64,000 nt of DNA from Scenedesmus sp. ARA3 (taxonomy: Eukaryota; Chlorophyta; Chlorophyceae; Sphaeropleales; Scenedesmaceae), in assembly GCA_004335835.1 (NCBI GenBank), contig RWJK01001090.1:100010-164009 (forward strand), given 5' to 3'. A model generated the notes under the pieces. That model had not been told where the DNA came from. It made no database searches and saw only the letters and a program-made list of their open reading frames with translations. The translations under genes were made by a program, and so were the position numbers. Below, in pieces: positions 20,867 through 31,800 of the stretch (within the stretch, counting starts at the first letter, position 1; each line of letters begins with the position of its first letter).

Positions 20867-22281
20867 TCACGTCATCAGCTGGCCTGCGGCTCGCTGCGCA
20901 CAGGCCACGTATGCATCCACCAGCGACGAACAAGTCAGTGCATCCTGCAGCAGCAGCAACAGCAGCAACAGGAGAAAAGCGATTGCGGATTGGCAACCCT
21001 GCCTGTGGTGACGCTTGGCAGCTGTATTGGGTGCTCTAGTGGTGCTGCCAATGCTGTCCCTCTCCTCTCTCCTTCTGCGCGCATCGGAGGCTGCAGCTCA
21101 TAGCATCCAATGCACATGACGCGCCAATCAGCAGCTGACCCCACTGCCTCTTGTGAGGCTCACACCGAAGGTTTTTGCCTCTGAGTACAACTCACCGATG
21201 GGTTCTGCTGGTAGCACTCAATGCACGCCAGCTGCTCCTCTACACAAGCCCGCGGCCGCGGCGCAGCGCTGCAGGCAGCAAAGACAATCCAGCAGCGCAC
21301 ATGCAGCATGTTTGGGGTCTATCAGTCGACAGTTGCTGCAGTGCTGTGGCTGCTGCTGCAAGCTTCATGTCAAGCAGGAGTTGTTGCTTTGAAACCGTGC
21401 CAGGCATGCCGATGCAGCGCCGCCAGTGTTCAGCCAGTGCTTGTTAGGCAACATGTCAAACACTCCTACGGTGCTTTCAAGATAACTGCATGTGCTTGCG
21501 CAGGCTGCAAGTAAGAACAAGCATCGATACACGCAGTAAGGCGATGCTGCTTTCAACTGCTAACAGAGTGCACCTGCGCTGCTGTGAAACACATCACAGC
21601 TCAACGGTGTGCTGTTGTGTCAGTTTGCGCCAGGCTATGTAAACCCAGCTGCATGCAGAATGCAGTGCCAGCTGTAGCGGGACGCAACACACCTGTAGCG
21701 CCCTATGAGCTCGTCTGCGTGCTGCTTCACTGCTGCCACTTCTTGCTCCTCTGCCTTGAGCAGCAGCTCGCCCACGCGCCTGCTCTGCTGCAGCGACTGC
21801 TGTATGCTGCTGTCTCTGTCAGCTGCAAAGTGTGCTCCTGCAGGCACGTGCTGCCCCAGTGGAAGGCCGAAGCCTGGTAGCTGCAACCTGCAGTACAATC
21901 AGCAAACAGCGGATGCCCGCAACGAGCAGCAGCAATGAGCTCGCTGCAGTGGTGAAGGCACGCATACACACATCAGGAGCAGCTGCCATCGTCTTGCTGC
22001 TGAAAGAATGCATGCACGTGGATGCAAGCGCGCGAGCAATGGCGTGCAGGCAGCAGCAGAGCTTCAGAACTGCCAATTCACTTACTGTGATGGGTGTGAT
22101 GGGTGCTGCTGCTGCTTTTTTGTAGGCTCCTTCTTGATGCCTGCAAGTTTTTCTAGCAAACTGACGCTGATCTGCACCTGCAGGGTCAGTGCAACAAAGT
22201 GAACACAGGGGTGCCTCAGCACAGGGGGCTTCAGAGAGCACGTGGTGCTGGTGTCAGGACAAACACCTTTGCCGTTGTCAT
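20867..22281 (-). CDS. CHCH-domain (twin CX9C) protein, MIC19/CHCHD3-like MICOS subunit
   Basis: Exons: 22177-22086, 21887-21693, 21268-21196 and 20944-20867, phases 2, 2, 0. A five-codon first exon at 22281-22267 (MTTAK, donor GTGTTT) fits in phase but is only inferred. Exon 2 has SVSLLEKLAGIKKEP. Exon 3 is a charged coiled-coil stretch (RVGELLLKAEEQEVAAVKQH). The C-terminus contains two CX9C motifs: CVEEQLACIEC and CSSLVDAYVAC, followed by about 12 residues and TGA. This order (short N-terminal helix, coiled coil, C-terminal CHCH) is that of MIC19/CHCHD3, which is oxidised by the MIA pathway in the intermembrane space and helps organise cristae junctions. It lies divergent to the gene at 22682. 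A different CHCH family member remains possible because the N-terminus is uncertain. Confidence 0.7.
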
Positions 22282-22681
22282 TCTGCAGTAGTTTTCTTTT
22301 GCTTCAGCTACGTCAAAGCCTAGATCTGCAAGTAAACGAGTCGCTTCACTTTGTTATGGGACTAGCACACGCGCAAGCTCGGACTGTACGCTACATTAGT
22401 GCACCGAAACAGCAATCATAGCACTGTTCGCGGCGAGCAGGTGTGGCACCGGGGTCCCGGCAGGGTTCTGAACACAAGTGTGCACGTAACGCCGGTTCAT
22501 TGGTGTAGCTGGCACCACCCTCCGGCGTAGCTCCAGCTAACAAGAACAAGTCTGGACGTGCATCGTGCAGCAGCGCCACAGCACTGTCGGAGAGCAGCCC
22601 GTGCCACAGCTGGGTGCTGATCTGGCAGCAATAGACTGCGTGCACTACTGCACTGCTGTTATTCGCGCGCAATACGTCACT
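22282..22681. promoter_or_regulatory. Divergent intergenic region between the CHCH gene and the mutase-like gene
   Basis: About 400 bp separate the proposed starts of two divergent genes for organelle-directed proteins. No individual element could be assigned. The assignment rests on gene orientation only, and the minus-strand start is uncertain. Confidence 0.3.
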
Positions 22682-25600
22682 ATGCAGTCAATGTGCGGCA
22701 TCCGACAGCAGGCAGGCGCGAAGCCTTTCGCTGCCAGGGGTCAGCAGGTGCATAAGCTGGGCAGGACTACCAGAGTAGCAGCCAGCAACGGAAGAACGGG
22801 AGGCAACACCACAATCCACAAGCTGATTGAAAAGGAAGGAATCCTGATGGTGCCTGGTGCGTCAGCAGGTCTCCACAGCATACACACAGCAGCAGCTGTA
22901 TGCCGCGTAACTGCCGCAGTAAATATGCACCGCAGCTGCCATCCTGCCTGCATGTTTACAGTGCACTCAGGATCATGCTGCGCTAACAATGCACCTGTTA
23001 ATAGCATCTTCGTTGCTGCAGGGTGCTATGATGCCTTGTCAGGCAAGGTTTTGGCTGAGGCGGGCCACAAGGCTGCGTTTGTCAGCGGCTATGCGGTGAG
23101 TGATGTGCCAGCTCTTGTATGCCATGTGTGGCTGATGCTGTCAGCTGTTTGGGTGGTTCAAAGCAGCGTATGATATACATACCTGGCTTGTAGTGTCTAC
23201 ATCAGTCGCAAGGGTGGTCAGCAAAATTGTAAAGCCACATATGGGTTGCAGCAGTGTGTCAGCCATACCAGCAGCAGTCCTTTCAGGTGCCGAGTGGTGT
23301 GCTTTTCAAAGTTGCCGGTAGCAAGGGTTATTGAGCTTTCCAGGATAAGGATGGCAAGCTTTTCGGCGGCAGCAGCAGCAGGAGCACTGCAGCCAATGCT
23401 ACGCTTGCGCTGACAGCTGCAGCTCGTCACATGCCCGCAGCATGTCAACAGTCCCGTTAATAGATGTATCACAACTGTTTTCTACACATCACACATAAAT
23501 ACGTCGAGCCACACTGTAATAACATCAATCAATGCACCTACGCGTCATTACTTTGCAGGTGTCTGCCACGCTGCTGGGTGAGCCTGACCTGGGCCTGCTG
23601 GTCCGCGCAACATATACTTGCGTCAAGCCACACTGCAATGATGTTAATGCACCTGTGTGTTGTTATTTTGTTACTTTGCAGGTGTCTGCCACGCTGCTGG
23701 GTGAGCCTGACCTGGGCCTGCTGACCCCCCCTGAGATGGCTCGCAAGGCAGGCCAGATCATCTACTCCATCCCAAACGTGCCTGTGCTGGTGGACGCTGA
23801 CACAGGTGCGCATGGCGCGGTATTGTACACTACATGTGGCAGCAAACAGCAAGGGAATAGACAAGGTAGATCATCTACTCCATCCCAAACGTGCCAGTGC
23901 TGGTGGACGCTGACACAGGTGCGCATGGCGCGGTATTGTACACTACATGTGGCAGCAAACAGCAAGGGAATAGACAAGGTAGATCATCTACTCCATCCCA
24001 AACGTGCCAGTGCTGGTGGACGCTGACACAGGTGCGCATGGCGCGGTATTGTACACTACATGTGGCAGCAAACAGCAAGCGAATAGACAAGGTAGATCAT
24101 CGACTCCATCCCAAACGTGCCAGTACTGGTGGACGCTGACACAGGTGCGGCGGGGTAGNGTAGTGTGGGGTGGGGTGGGGGGCGGGGGGATCGCGTGGTG
24201 TGGGCATAGCAGCAGCAGCAGTGTGAAGTAGCCGGTGCTGGTGGACGCTGACACAGGTGGGCATGACACAGCAGCTGATGTCACATTGTGCAGCGATAAA
24301 AGCAGCTCGCCGCCCCGAATGTGCTCTTGCAGCACTCCTTAGCATGGCATCAACTGCCACGCAGCTTGCCAACCAAACATAGTTTTGCGCAATCTGTCAA
24401 TGCATGCAGGCGGGGGCAACGTGCTGAACGTGCAGCGCACTGTGAAGCAGCGGATCCAAGAGAAACAATTGACAAACCATACTAACCTGAAACAATGTGA
24501 TTGTGTGTTCCCTGCAGGGGGCGGCAACGTGCTGAACGTGCAGCGCACCGTGAAGCAGCTCATTAATGTTGGCGCCAAGGGCTGCTTCCTGGAGGACCAG
24601 CGCTGGCCCAAGCGCGTGGGCCACATGCGCAACAAGGAGGTCATCTCCATGGAGGAGTTTGCGGGCAAGGTGAATAGGTTGAAACATGTAAACATGGACA
24701 CCATCTGCAGTAACTTGTGGTAGACAGGGGCACCCTGCAACAGCCCGACTGCCTGACGTATGTGTGGTGAAATGCCTGAAGCTGCAAACAGCCACATCGA
24801 CTCTGCCAGCATGAGAGATGCGGCTGTGGAGGCGTTCCGGTGGTGCTGCTTGTAGTTTGCTGTTCCCATGATGCGGCTGTACTGCACACTCAGCATGCTG
24901 CTGCATGCTCATCAATCACGCGCCGTCCATGCTGCGCCTGCTGTCTATCTGACTGCCAGGTGTCTGCTGCGCGTGAGGCGATTGGTGACGCTGACTTCTT
25001 CCTGGTGGCGCGCACTGATGCGCGCGGCGTCAACGCCAAGTATGGCCTGGAGGTGAGGCCAGCAGCTGCAGCAGGAGCAGCATCTCTTAATAGTGTCATA
25101 ATTTGCTGCCGACTTTGTAGCTGTGGCGCGCACTGACACACGCGGCTTCAATGCCAAGTATGGCCTCGAGGTGAGCAGCCAATTGCAGCTCGTGTAACTT
25201 GATTGTCATGATCGATTGCCATTGTGTGGTGCTTTCGCATGCCAGATCACTGTTGTGTGGGCTTGCAGTGAGGCCAGGGCAGCTCATGCGTTGCGTGACC
25301 GCCACGTGATTGCAACGGCCTCTCTTGGGGTTGACCACGCACACCGTGTTGTCAACCTTTTGCACTAGCAGCAGCAGACAGTTTTGCGCTTCCGTCATCT
25401 GCCCTTGTCCCATGCGCCGGCACCGTCTTGCTGCTCCTGCCTGCAGGACGCCATCACGCGCGCCAATTTGTATGCGGATGCCGGCGCTGACGCGGTGTAC
25501 GTGGAGGCGCCCATCAGCAAGCAGGAGCTCAGCCTGATCGGGCAGAAGGTGAGGGGCCTGCTGCTGCTGCTGAGCTGGCATGTCGGCATGTTTTTGCATG

Positions 25601-26605
25601 CCCTTGTTTGCACATGCACCAGTGCTGCATTCGTGCACATTTCACACCACTTCAAATTAACTTATTGCACATCTGCAGTCCTAGCCACTCTTCCGATATG
25701 TACCAGCATGCTGCTCCAAGCAGCCGCAACAAGAAAGTTTGCAACATGCCGCAGGTGAAGGGCCTGCGTGTGATGCGCATGCTGGAGGGAGGCATGACGC
25801 CGCTTGTTACATGACTAGTTGACAACAAATCACATGCAATTTTATGCCTGTATCATGCCTGTATGCAGGTGAGGGGCCTGCGTGTGATGGGCATGCTGGA
25901 GGGAGGCATACAACACCACTTGCCACATAAGTAGTTCACAGCGATCTACATGCTGTTTAATGCTTATACATGCTTGTATTGTGCCTCATAGGTGAAGGGC
26001 CTGCGTGTGATGGGTATGTTGGAGGGAGGCATGACGCCGCTGCTGACACCCGCTGAGGCCAAGGCGCTGGGCTTCCACATCCTCACCTACCCGCTGTCTG
26101 GCATCTACGCAGCGACACGGTGAGCAGCAGTGTTTATTGAACAACAAAATTGCGCTTACACAGCAGCAAATCTCTTTCAAATTGTAAAAAGAAGTATGGT
26201 GGCAGCAGCTGGTTGAACTTAGAAATCTGCGCCAACGTCCACGGAGGCCAGGGCGCTGGGAATCCACATCCGCATTGTCCGCAGCCCTTTTTTCTGCACT
26301 GCAGTGCGTTGGAGCACTCATAGACCACGCTCCAAAATGTGGGCAGCAGCACGTCAAAACATACATATCACTTCCACCTCACCTTTCTTGTGCACTGCAG
26401 TGCGCTGAAGGACGCGTACGCCACGCTGCGTGACGTGGGCAGCAGCCGCGACATGCTAAGCTCCCTCAGCACCTTCCAGGACTTCAACAGCTTGATGGGC
26501 GTGGACGAGCGCATCGCAGCAGAGGAGCGGCTCACACGGCGGGAGGGCGAAAAGCTAGTGGTGCGCGTAAGGGGCCCCAGCAAGCCAGTGAGGGATTCTG
26601 AATGA
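22682..26605 (+). CDS. Isocitrate lyase/PEP mutase superfamily protein (plant carboxyphosphonoenolpyruvate mutase-like)
   Basis: Exons: 22682-22856, 23022-23095, 23682-23805, 24518-24669, 24960-25052, 25447-25548, 25992-26119 and 26401-26605. All are GT-AG with consistent phases, giving 350 residues. Residues 1-35 are basic and Ser/Thr/Ala-containing, like a plastid transit peptide. The core follows the superfamily barrel: PGCYDALSGKVLAEAGHKA, VSATLLGEPDLGLLTPPEM, VLVDADTG (Mg2+-site region), FLEDQRWPKRVGHM, FFLVARTDARG, YADAGADAVYVEAP and MLEGGMTPLLTPAEAKALG. Members are C-C or P-C lyases/mutases acting on PEP-, oxaloacetate- or methylisocitrate-like substrates. The plant plastid homologues have no firmly established substrate. 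Position 158, usually Cys in the KKCGH motif, is Val here, so classical lyase chemistry is doubtful. Almost every intron carries duplicated exon edges. Confidence 0.88.
23555..23730 (+). repeat. Two-copy duplication across an exon acceptor
   Basis: TTTGCAG followed by the bases encoding VSATLLGEPDLGLL occurs with exon start at 23561 and again at 23682 (offset 121 bp). The first copy diverges straight after GLL, so the second is the used exon. The intervening sequence is itself similar to sequence upstream of the first copy (CGTCAAGCCACACTG-like stretches). Confidence 0.85.
23757..24258 (+). repeat. 113-bp tandem repeat of an exon end plus intron start
   Basis: A unit of exactly 113 bp contains the exon end (ATCTACTCCATCCCAAACGT onward), the donor GTGCGC, and intron sequence through AAGGGAATAGACAAGGTAGA. 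It is repeated with near identity at about 23757, 23870, 23983 and, partially, 24096. A further fragment of the exon end (GGTGGACGCTGACACAGGT) lies near 24239. Only the first donor (23806) is needed. An ambiguous base N at 24159 and a G-rich stretch directly after the array suggest a difficult assembly. Confidence 0.92.
24402..24570 (+). repeat. Two-copy duplication across the 24518 exon acceptor
   Basis: GCAG followed by the bases encoding GGNVLNVQRTVKQ appears with exon start at 24410 and at 24518 (offset 108 bp). The first copy diverges into non-homologous sequence after about 45 bases. Confidence 0.85.
24998..25180 (+). repeat. Duplicated exon 3' end (RTDARGVNAKYGLE)
   Basis: The exon end encoding VARTDARGVNAKYGLE, with its GTGAGG donor (25053), is followed about 120 bp later by a diverged copy (VARTDTRGFNAKYGLE, donor GTGAGC) inside the intron. 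Confidence 0.85.
25753..26045 (+). repeat. Three copies of an exon 5' end (KGLRVMGMLEGGM)
   Basis: CAG or TAG followed by GTGAAGGGCCTGCGTGTGAT (or GTGAGGGG...) begins at 25755, 25868 and 25992. The first two copies are 50-60 bases long and end in unrelated sequence. The third is the coding exon start. Spacing is 113 and 124 bp. Confidence 0.88.
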
Positions 26606-27320
26606 GGGAGCTGCAGCTGCTGCGCTTGCTGCTATTGAAGCTGCTTGGTGACACACACAGCTGTGCAGTACCTGGCACAGCGGAGGAGCGGCTCACGCAG
26701 GGAAGGCGAGAAGCTCGTTGTCAGGGTGCGGGGTCCCAGCAAGCCAGTGAGGGAGTCCCAGTGAGGGAGCTGCAGCTGCTGCGCTTGCTGCTGTTGAAGC
26801 TGCTTGGTGACACACACACACAGCTGTGCAGTAGCTGGCGCAGCAGAAGAGCGGCTCACACGGCGAGAAGCTCGTTGTTCGGGTGCGGGGCCTTAGCAAG
26901 CCAGTGTTGCAGTGAGGGCATGAGGCTGTCGCTTTGCTGCTGTTGATGCTGCCTCATGGGCTTGGACGAGCGCATTGCAGCAGAGGAGCGGCTCACACGC
27001 AGGGAAGGCGAGAAGCTCGTTGTTCGGGTGCGGGGGCCTTAGCAAGCCAGTGCCCCAGGGAGGGCATGAGGCTGTCACCTTGCTGCTGTCGATGCTGCTC
27101 ATGGGCCTGGATGAGCGCATTGCAGCACAGGAGCGGCTGACACGCAGGGAAGGCTTGCCTTCCCTGCGAGAAGCTGGTTGTCAGGGTGCGGGGCTCCAGC
27201 TAGCCGGTCTCACAGTGAGGCTGTTTGACAGCTGTGCAGCAGCCGGAGATGCGGAGGAAAGGAAGCAGCTGGTTGTTTGGGTGCGAGGCTCCAGCAAGCC
27301 GGTCTTGCAGTGAGAAGGTT
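26480..27320 (+). repeat. Serial copies of the last coding exon's end downstream of the stop
   Basis: The coding end (DERIAAEERLTRREGEKLVV, then VRGPSKPV and a stop) at about 26500-26605 is followed by five decayed copies centred near 26720, 26870, 27020, 27170 and 27270. They share GAGGAGCGGCTCAC, GGGAAGGCGAGAAGCT and CCAGCAAGCC-type blocks. They lie in the 3' UTR or downstream. Confidence 0.85.
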
Positions 27321-28823
27321 ATGAGGCTGCCACGATTTTGATTGGATGCGGTTGATGACAGCTGCGGAAGCAGCTGGCGGCTAGCAGCTGCAGCTGGAGT
27401 CACGGGAACCAGCAGGGAACCAGCAGCAGCAACAGCAGCAGCGAGTCAAGGCGGATGTGCTGCTGCAGGTTTTGTAGGCTTTCAGGGTTTGATAGAACTG
27501 GATGCTGGCAGCATGTCGCAGCTCATGAGCGCCTCTCATGGCGTGAACAGGCGGGCACTGGCCACACAAACACACAGCCCTGCAAGCTGCAGTTGAGTTT
27601 CATTGTATACACACTGCCGCCCCTAGTTTTGCTTCTTGCGACTCCAGTCTGCAGTAGTCAGCCCAGCTGTGCACAGCACCATGTGCAACAGCGCGTGAGA
27701 TGCATACGCCGGCACGTTGACGTGCATGCCTGCAGCTGCTTGCACGGCAGCTTGCTAGGCGGGCACAGCTGCCCGCTCTGTTGTACTGTGCCCAGCGCAG
27801 CGACAACTGTGACCGGACATAATGCACTAGCCCACTGGGAGATGGCATTGCCCTGTGCATGCTGTGGCGGGGGCCTTGTTTGAACTTGTGTCATGAATGT
27901 ACAACGGGGTGTGGTTGGTTTGTTTTGCGGCTTCGTGTGTCTGCGCTTGCGGCGCAACAAATGTCTAGAGTGCCTGGCTATGTCCTTAGCATGTGGCCTG
28001 CAGCTGCAGCTGGTGTTTGGTGGGGTGCAGCTGCTGAGCCGCTCTGATTGTGGCTTGTGCTCCTGCGCCTTATTTTGCACCGCAGCACAGATCGCATTGA
28101 TTGTATGCTGGCCTGCTGAACACCCTCAGCAGCACCGCATATGCGTGCATGTTTTACAAACTTGCATGTTTTGCCACTGGCAGCCTCGTCAAGGCGCTGA
28201 GTGGCTTGTTGTTTTGTGTGCTGATGACACCTCTTACGAGCTGCCTCTGGTGAGGTGCGTTGGCCGCTGATGATTTTTCCCGTTGCTGTGGCATGCCACG
28301 CCTCCACATCCATGTAAAGTATTGTACACTACCGAAGTACTCTGCTCCGCGGGACCGCAAGGCACATGATGTGCATGTTTGTTTGTATTGCAAAACGCGT
28401 CTGCTTTGCAGCCGCTGCGCACCTGCATGTACTACATGCACTAGTTCTGCATGCAGTTGGCTGTGCGTGACATCAAGCTTCTGTTACATCCACACAGCCT
28501 GCTGCATTGCAAATGCTGTCGCCAATGGCAACAGCCAGCCTAGCAGCTAACAAGCTCCAGCTGTACCATCCAGGCCTGGATCACAGCAGCTGCTGTGCCA
28601 ACATGGTGCTTCCACACCCAAACAGCCGACCCTGCTGCACCCACTGCTCCAAAAATGCACGACACCTTGTGCAAGAACCCAGCAGCTGCTGCCACCCTCA
28701 CAGCCCCACGTTGTAGCTCCTGCCTCCCGGGCCATGAATGGGGCAGGCCACCGTCTCACCAGCTGACCATGCCGCACCAGCTTGGAAGGACATGATCTTA
28801 CCGCATTCGACAGCTGCTGCCTC
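26606..28823. other. Convergent intergenic region, no supported gene
   Basis: The left part (to about 27320) is filled by decayed copies of the preceding gene's last exon. From about 27320 to 28690 I see only short frames without domains or paired splice sites. About 28705-28790 is a diverged copy of the end of the last PRMT5 exon (GTAGCTCCTGCCTCCCGGG shared), downstream of that gene's stop on the minus strand. Confidence 0.5.
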
Positions 28824-31800
28824 TCACAGCCCCACATAGTAGCTCCTGCCTCCCGGGTTGTGGATGGGGCACGCTACCGGCTCGCTGACAGCCCACTCGT
28901 ACCACACCTTATGCTTGCCGCACTTGCGCCACATGTGCGTTATAACATCAGCACCGGCCGGCAGTGTGAGCGGCTCTCGCAGGGGGAAGAAGATGGGGAA
29001 CCAGCTGAACATGTTGGGCGTGTGCGTGGGAGGGTGCGTGTTGAGCGTGACATCTGCAGCAGCAGCAGCAGCAGCAGCGCGGGTGTGGTGTGAGTGCAGC
29101 GCAAGGAGGTGCACAGATGAGAGGCGAAGGCAGCAGCACATGTGGAGGGCGGCCGCCTGCCGGGTGCCAGCAGCAGCAGAACAGCAGCAGAGCTATTGCA
29201 ACAACGGCAAAGAGGTGGCAAGCAAAAGCAAGGCCAGTCAGGGCTTCGACATGCAGCACTGCTCCCCTTGCCCAGCGGCAGGCTTCCTGGCAAGACGTGT
29301 TACAGTCGCCCGCACCTGAATCGCTACGGGACAGTCACTAACGTTAACTCAATTCAAATTCAAAACAGATATATGTATCCGTGACCTCACCCTTGTACAG
29401 CACTGACTCGAAGTAGCCCGCGAAGCCGTGCAGCACTCCCACACCCTCCTCGGCAGGGCGCGGGAAGCGCAGCGTGGCGGCGCGGTTGTTGTCTGGCGGC
29501 TGCTGCGGGTTGGGGTGCACAAAGGTGAACACCGGCTGCGGCGGCGACAGCGTGTAGTGCCTGCGCATGTATGATAGTGGTTGCAGCCGGGGATTGCAGG
29601 GGCAGGCGGGGGTTGGTTAGAGCACGAGGAGGCTTGCGGTGCAGCAGACAGGTCGCAGAAGCGCACCGAGACACCTGCCCTGTGCTGCCGCTGACAGGTG
29701 GGCTGTTTGTGCACGTGCACGCAGATGATAAGCGGTCAGTATGGCAGCTGGTATTGCTTGCTTAGTCACTTCTGTGATACTTGACCACATATGGCAGCTT
29801 GCAGTGCTCCAGGATCTTTTTGTAATCAGCTAAATACAAGAACTGGCATCACATGGCGTAACATGGATGTTATTTTATGTCACATGACACACAGCACAAC
29901 CGTCACCGGTGGAACTTGACCACGTAGGGCGTCTCGCAGTGCTCCAGGTCCTTGTAGTTGCGCACCGCGTCCCACAGCTTGGCCGTGGTCACGGGCGCCA
30001 GGAAGCTGGTGTAGCTGGCGGGGATGCTGATGCCGCCAGGCTTGAGCAGACGCTGCGCGCCATCCAGGCACCTGCAGCGGGTGACAATGAGTGAGGTATG
30101 GCACAAGAGTGAGTGATGGCTGGCATTGAATGCACTGTTTAGGGACCTGCATGGATGGGTAGCGACTGGGTGATAGCTGGCAGCAGCAGCATGTTACACA
30201 GTGTAAAGCAGCATGTGGCCTGGCAGTGGTACTGGGCAGGGGTGGCCTGCAAGCCAAGCACAATGCTGCCGCTACTGCTTTCTGCTGCTGGCATGAGTCA
30301 CGCTGCTCACTCTGGTGAGAGCTCATTGTCGCTGAAGGAGCCCAGCAGCTCACTGACCAGGATATCGGCCTGCAGGACAGCACAGCAGACGGCAGAGATT
30401 AAATTGTGAGCCATGTGCTTCTTTGAACTTCCGTTAGGGTCCCTGCAAGTAGGCACCCTAGAGGTTCAAGCCCAAGAGTTGCTGACTTGCTAAAACTCAG
30501 GGCAAAGCACATGCGTACGGAAGGCACCGACACATGAAGAGCGACAGCCATTCAGACCTACACGGCTGTCTGCAGTCATATGCGGCGCTCAGCTTGCTCA
30601 CCAGCTCCGGCGCTGCCACTCGCGCATGTCGAATGAGCAGTCCCACCAGAGCTTGTAACCTTGCAACCTTTTGTACTTATATGAGTTATATGATAAAGAA
30701 GACAAAGGCGGATGCACTCACCAGCTCTGGCGGCTGCCACTCGCGCATGTCTGTGTGCACGATGGTGACCATCTCCTGCCAGCCCTCGCAGCGCACCATG
30801 CGCTGGATGTGCACGATGGCGGCAGGGTTCTTCTCAACAGCATACACGCGCAGCTTGCGGCGCGTGGCACGCGCTGCCGCGATGGAGGAGCGCACCAGCG
30901 GGCCTCTGCCTGCAGCAAGCCAAGCACATGCAAGTCAAGCACATGCAAGTCAGCAGCCATCTTGTGTGTGCCAGCGCACCACATAGGCTTGCAGCTGGTA
31001 GACTGGTGCGCAGAATACACGGGCCACCATAGCCAGTCTTTTTTTGCCTTATGTATCCCTTGTGGAGGTGCTGTGCCATGCTAGCTCGAACACCTCAAGA
31101 GGACCGCACGCACCCCCGAGGCTGCAGCGGCTGCGCTTCCGGCTCTTTTTTAGCTGCCATTCGTCACCACCCAGCTGCTGAAGCTCATAGATGTTGGAGC
31201 TGCCCTCAGTTGAGAGCACAAGTGCTGTGCATGCAGCCGCCCCACCCCAGTGTTACCTGCTGCCATTGCCATCACTTGTAAGCGCTGCAATTGCAGCGCT
31301 CAACTGCACCATATGCAAGGAGTACGCACCTGCGCCCACCACCATCAGCGTAGTGACTGTCTCTTCGGCTTTGTTGTCAGGCACCCTATTCAGCAGCGCA
31401 GCATGCATGCGCGCAGGCCTACCCACCAACAGACACAACCAACACACTAGCGCAGGCCCACCTGCGCCCCACCACCATCACTTGCATCACCCAACTCTAC
31501 TGTGTGTTTCGTCTGCGCACCTGCGCCCACCACCATCAGCGTGGTGACTGTCTCCTCGGCTTCTATCATCAGGCACCCTGTCCATCGCTGCATGCATACA
31601 CCCGCCAATCTACAAAACCAAACACACACACCCCAGACCCCTGCCTATTGTGCCTCAGGATATCCCAGTCAGGTGCAGCAACTGAAATGTGGGCGTGCAG
31701 TGACAGCCAAAGATACACACGCACACATCCAACGGACAAACGCACCTGCGCCCACCACCATGAGTGTGGTGACTGTCTCCTCTGCTATGTCATCCGACAC

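Noticed and set aside
23762..24335. Repeated minus-strand frames with MSIPLLFAATCSVQYRAMRT units
   Set aside because: They are the antisense of the 113-bp tandem array over the mutase-like exon end; no independent gene.
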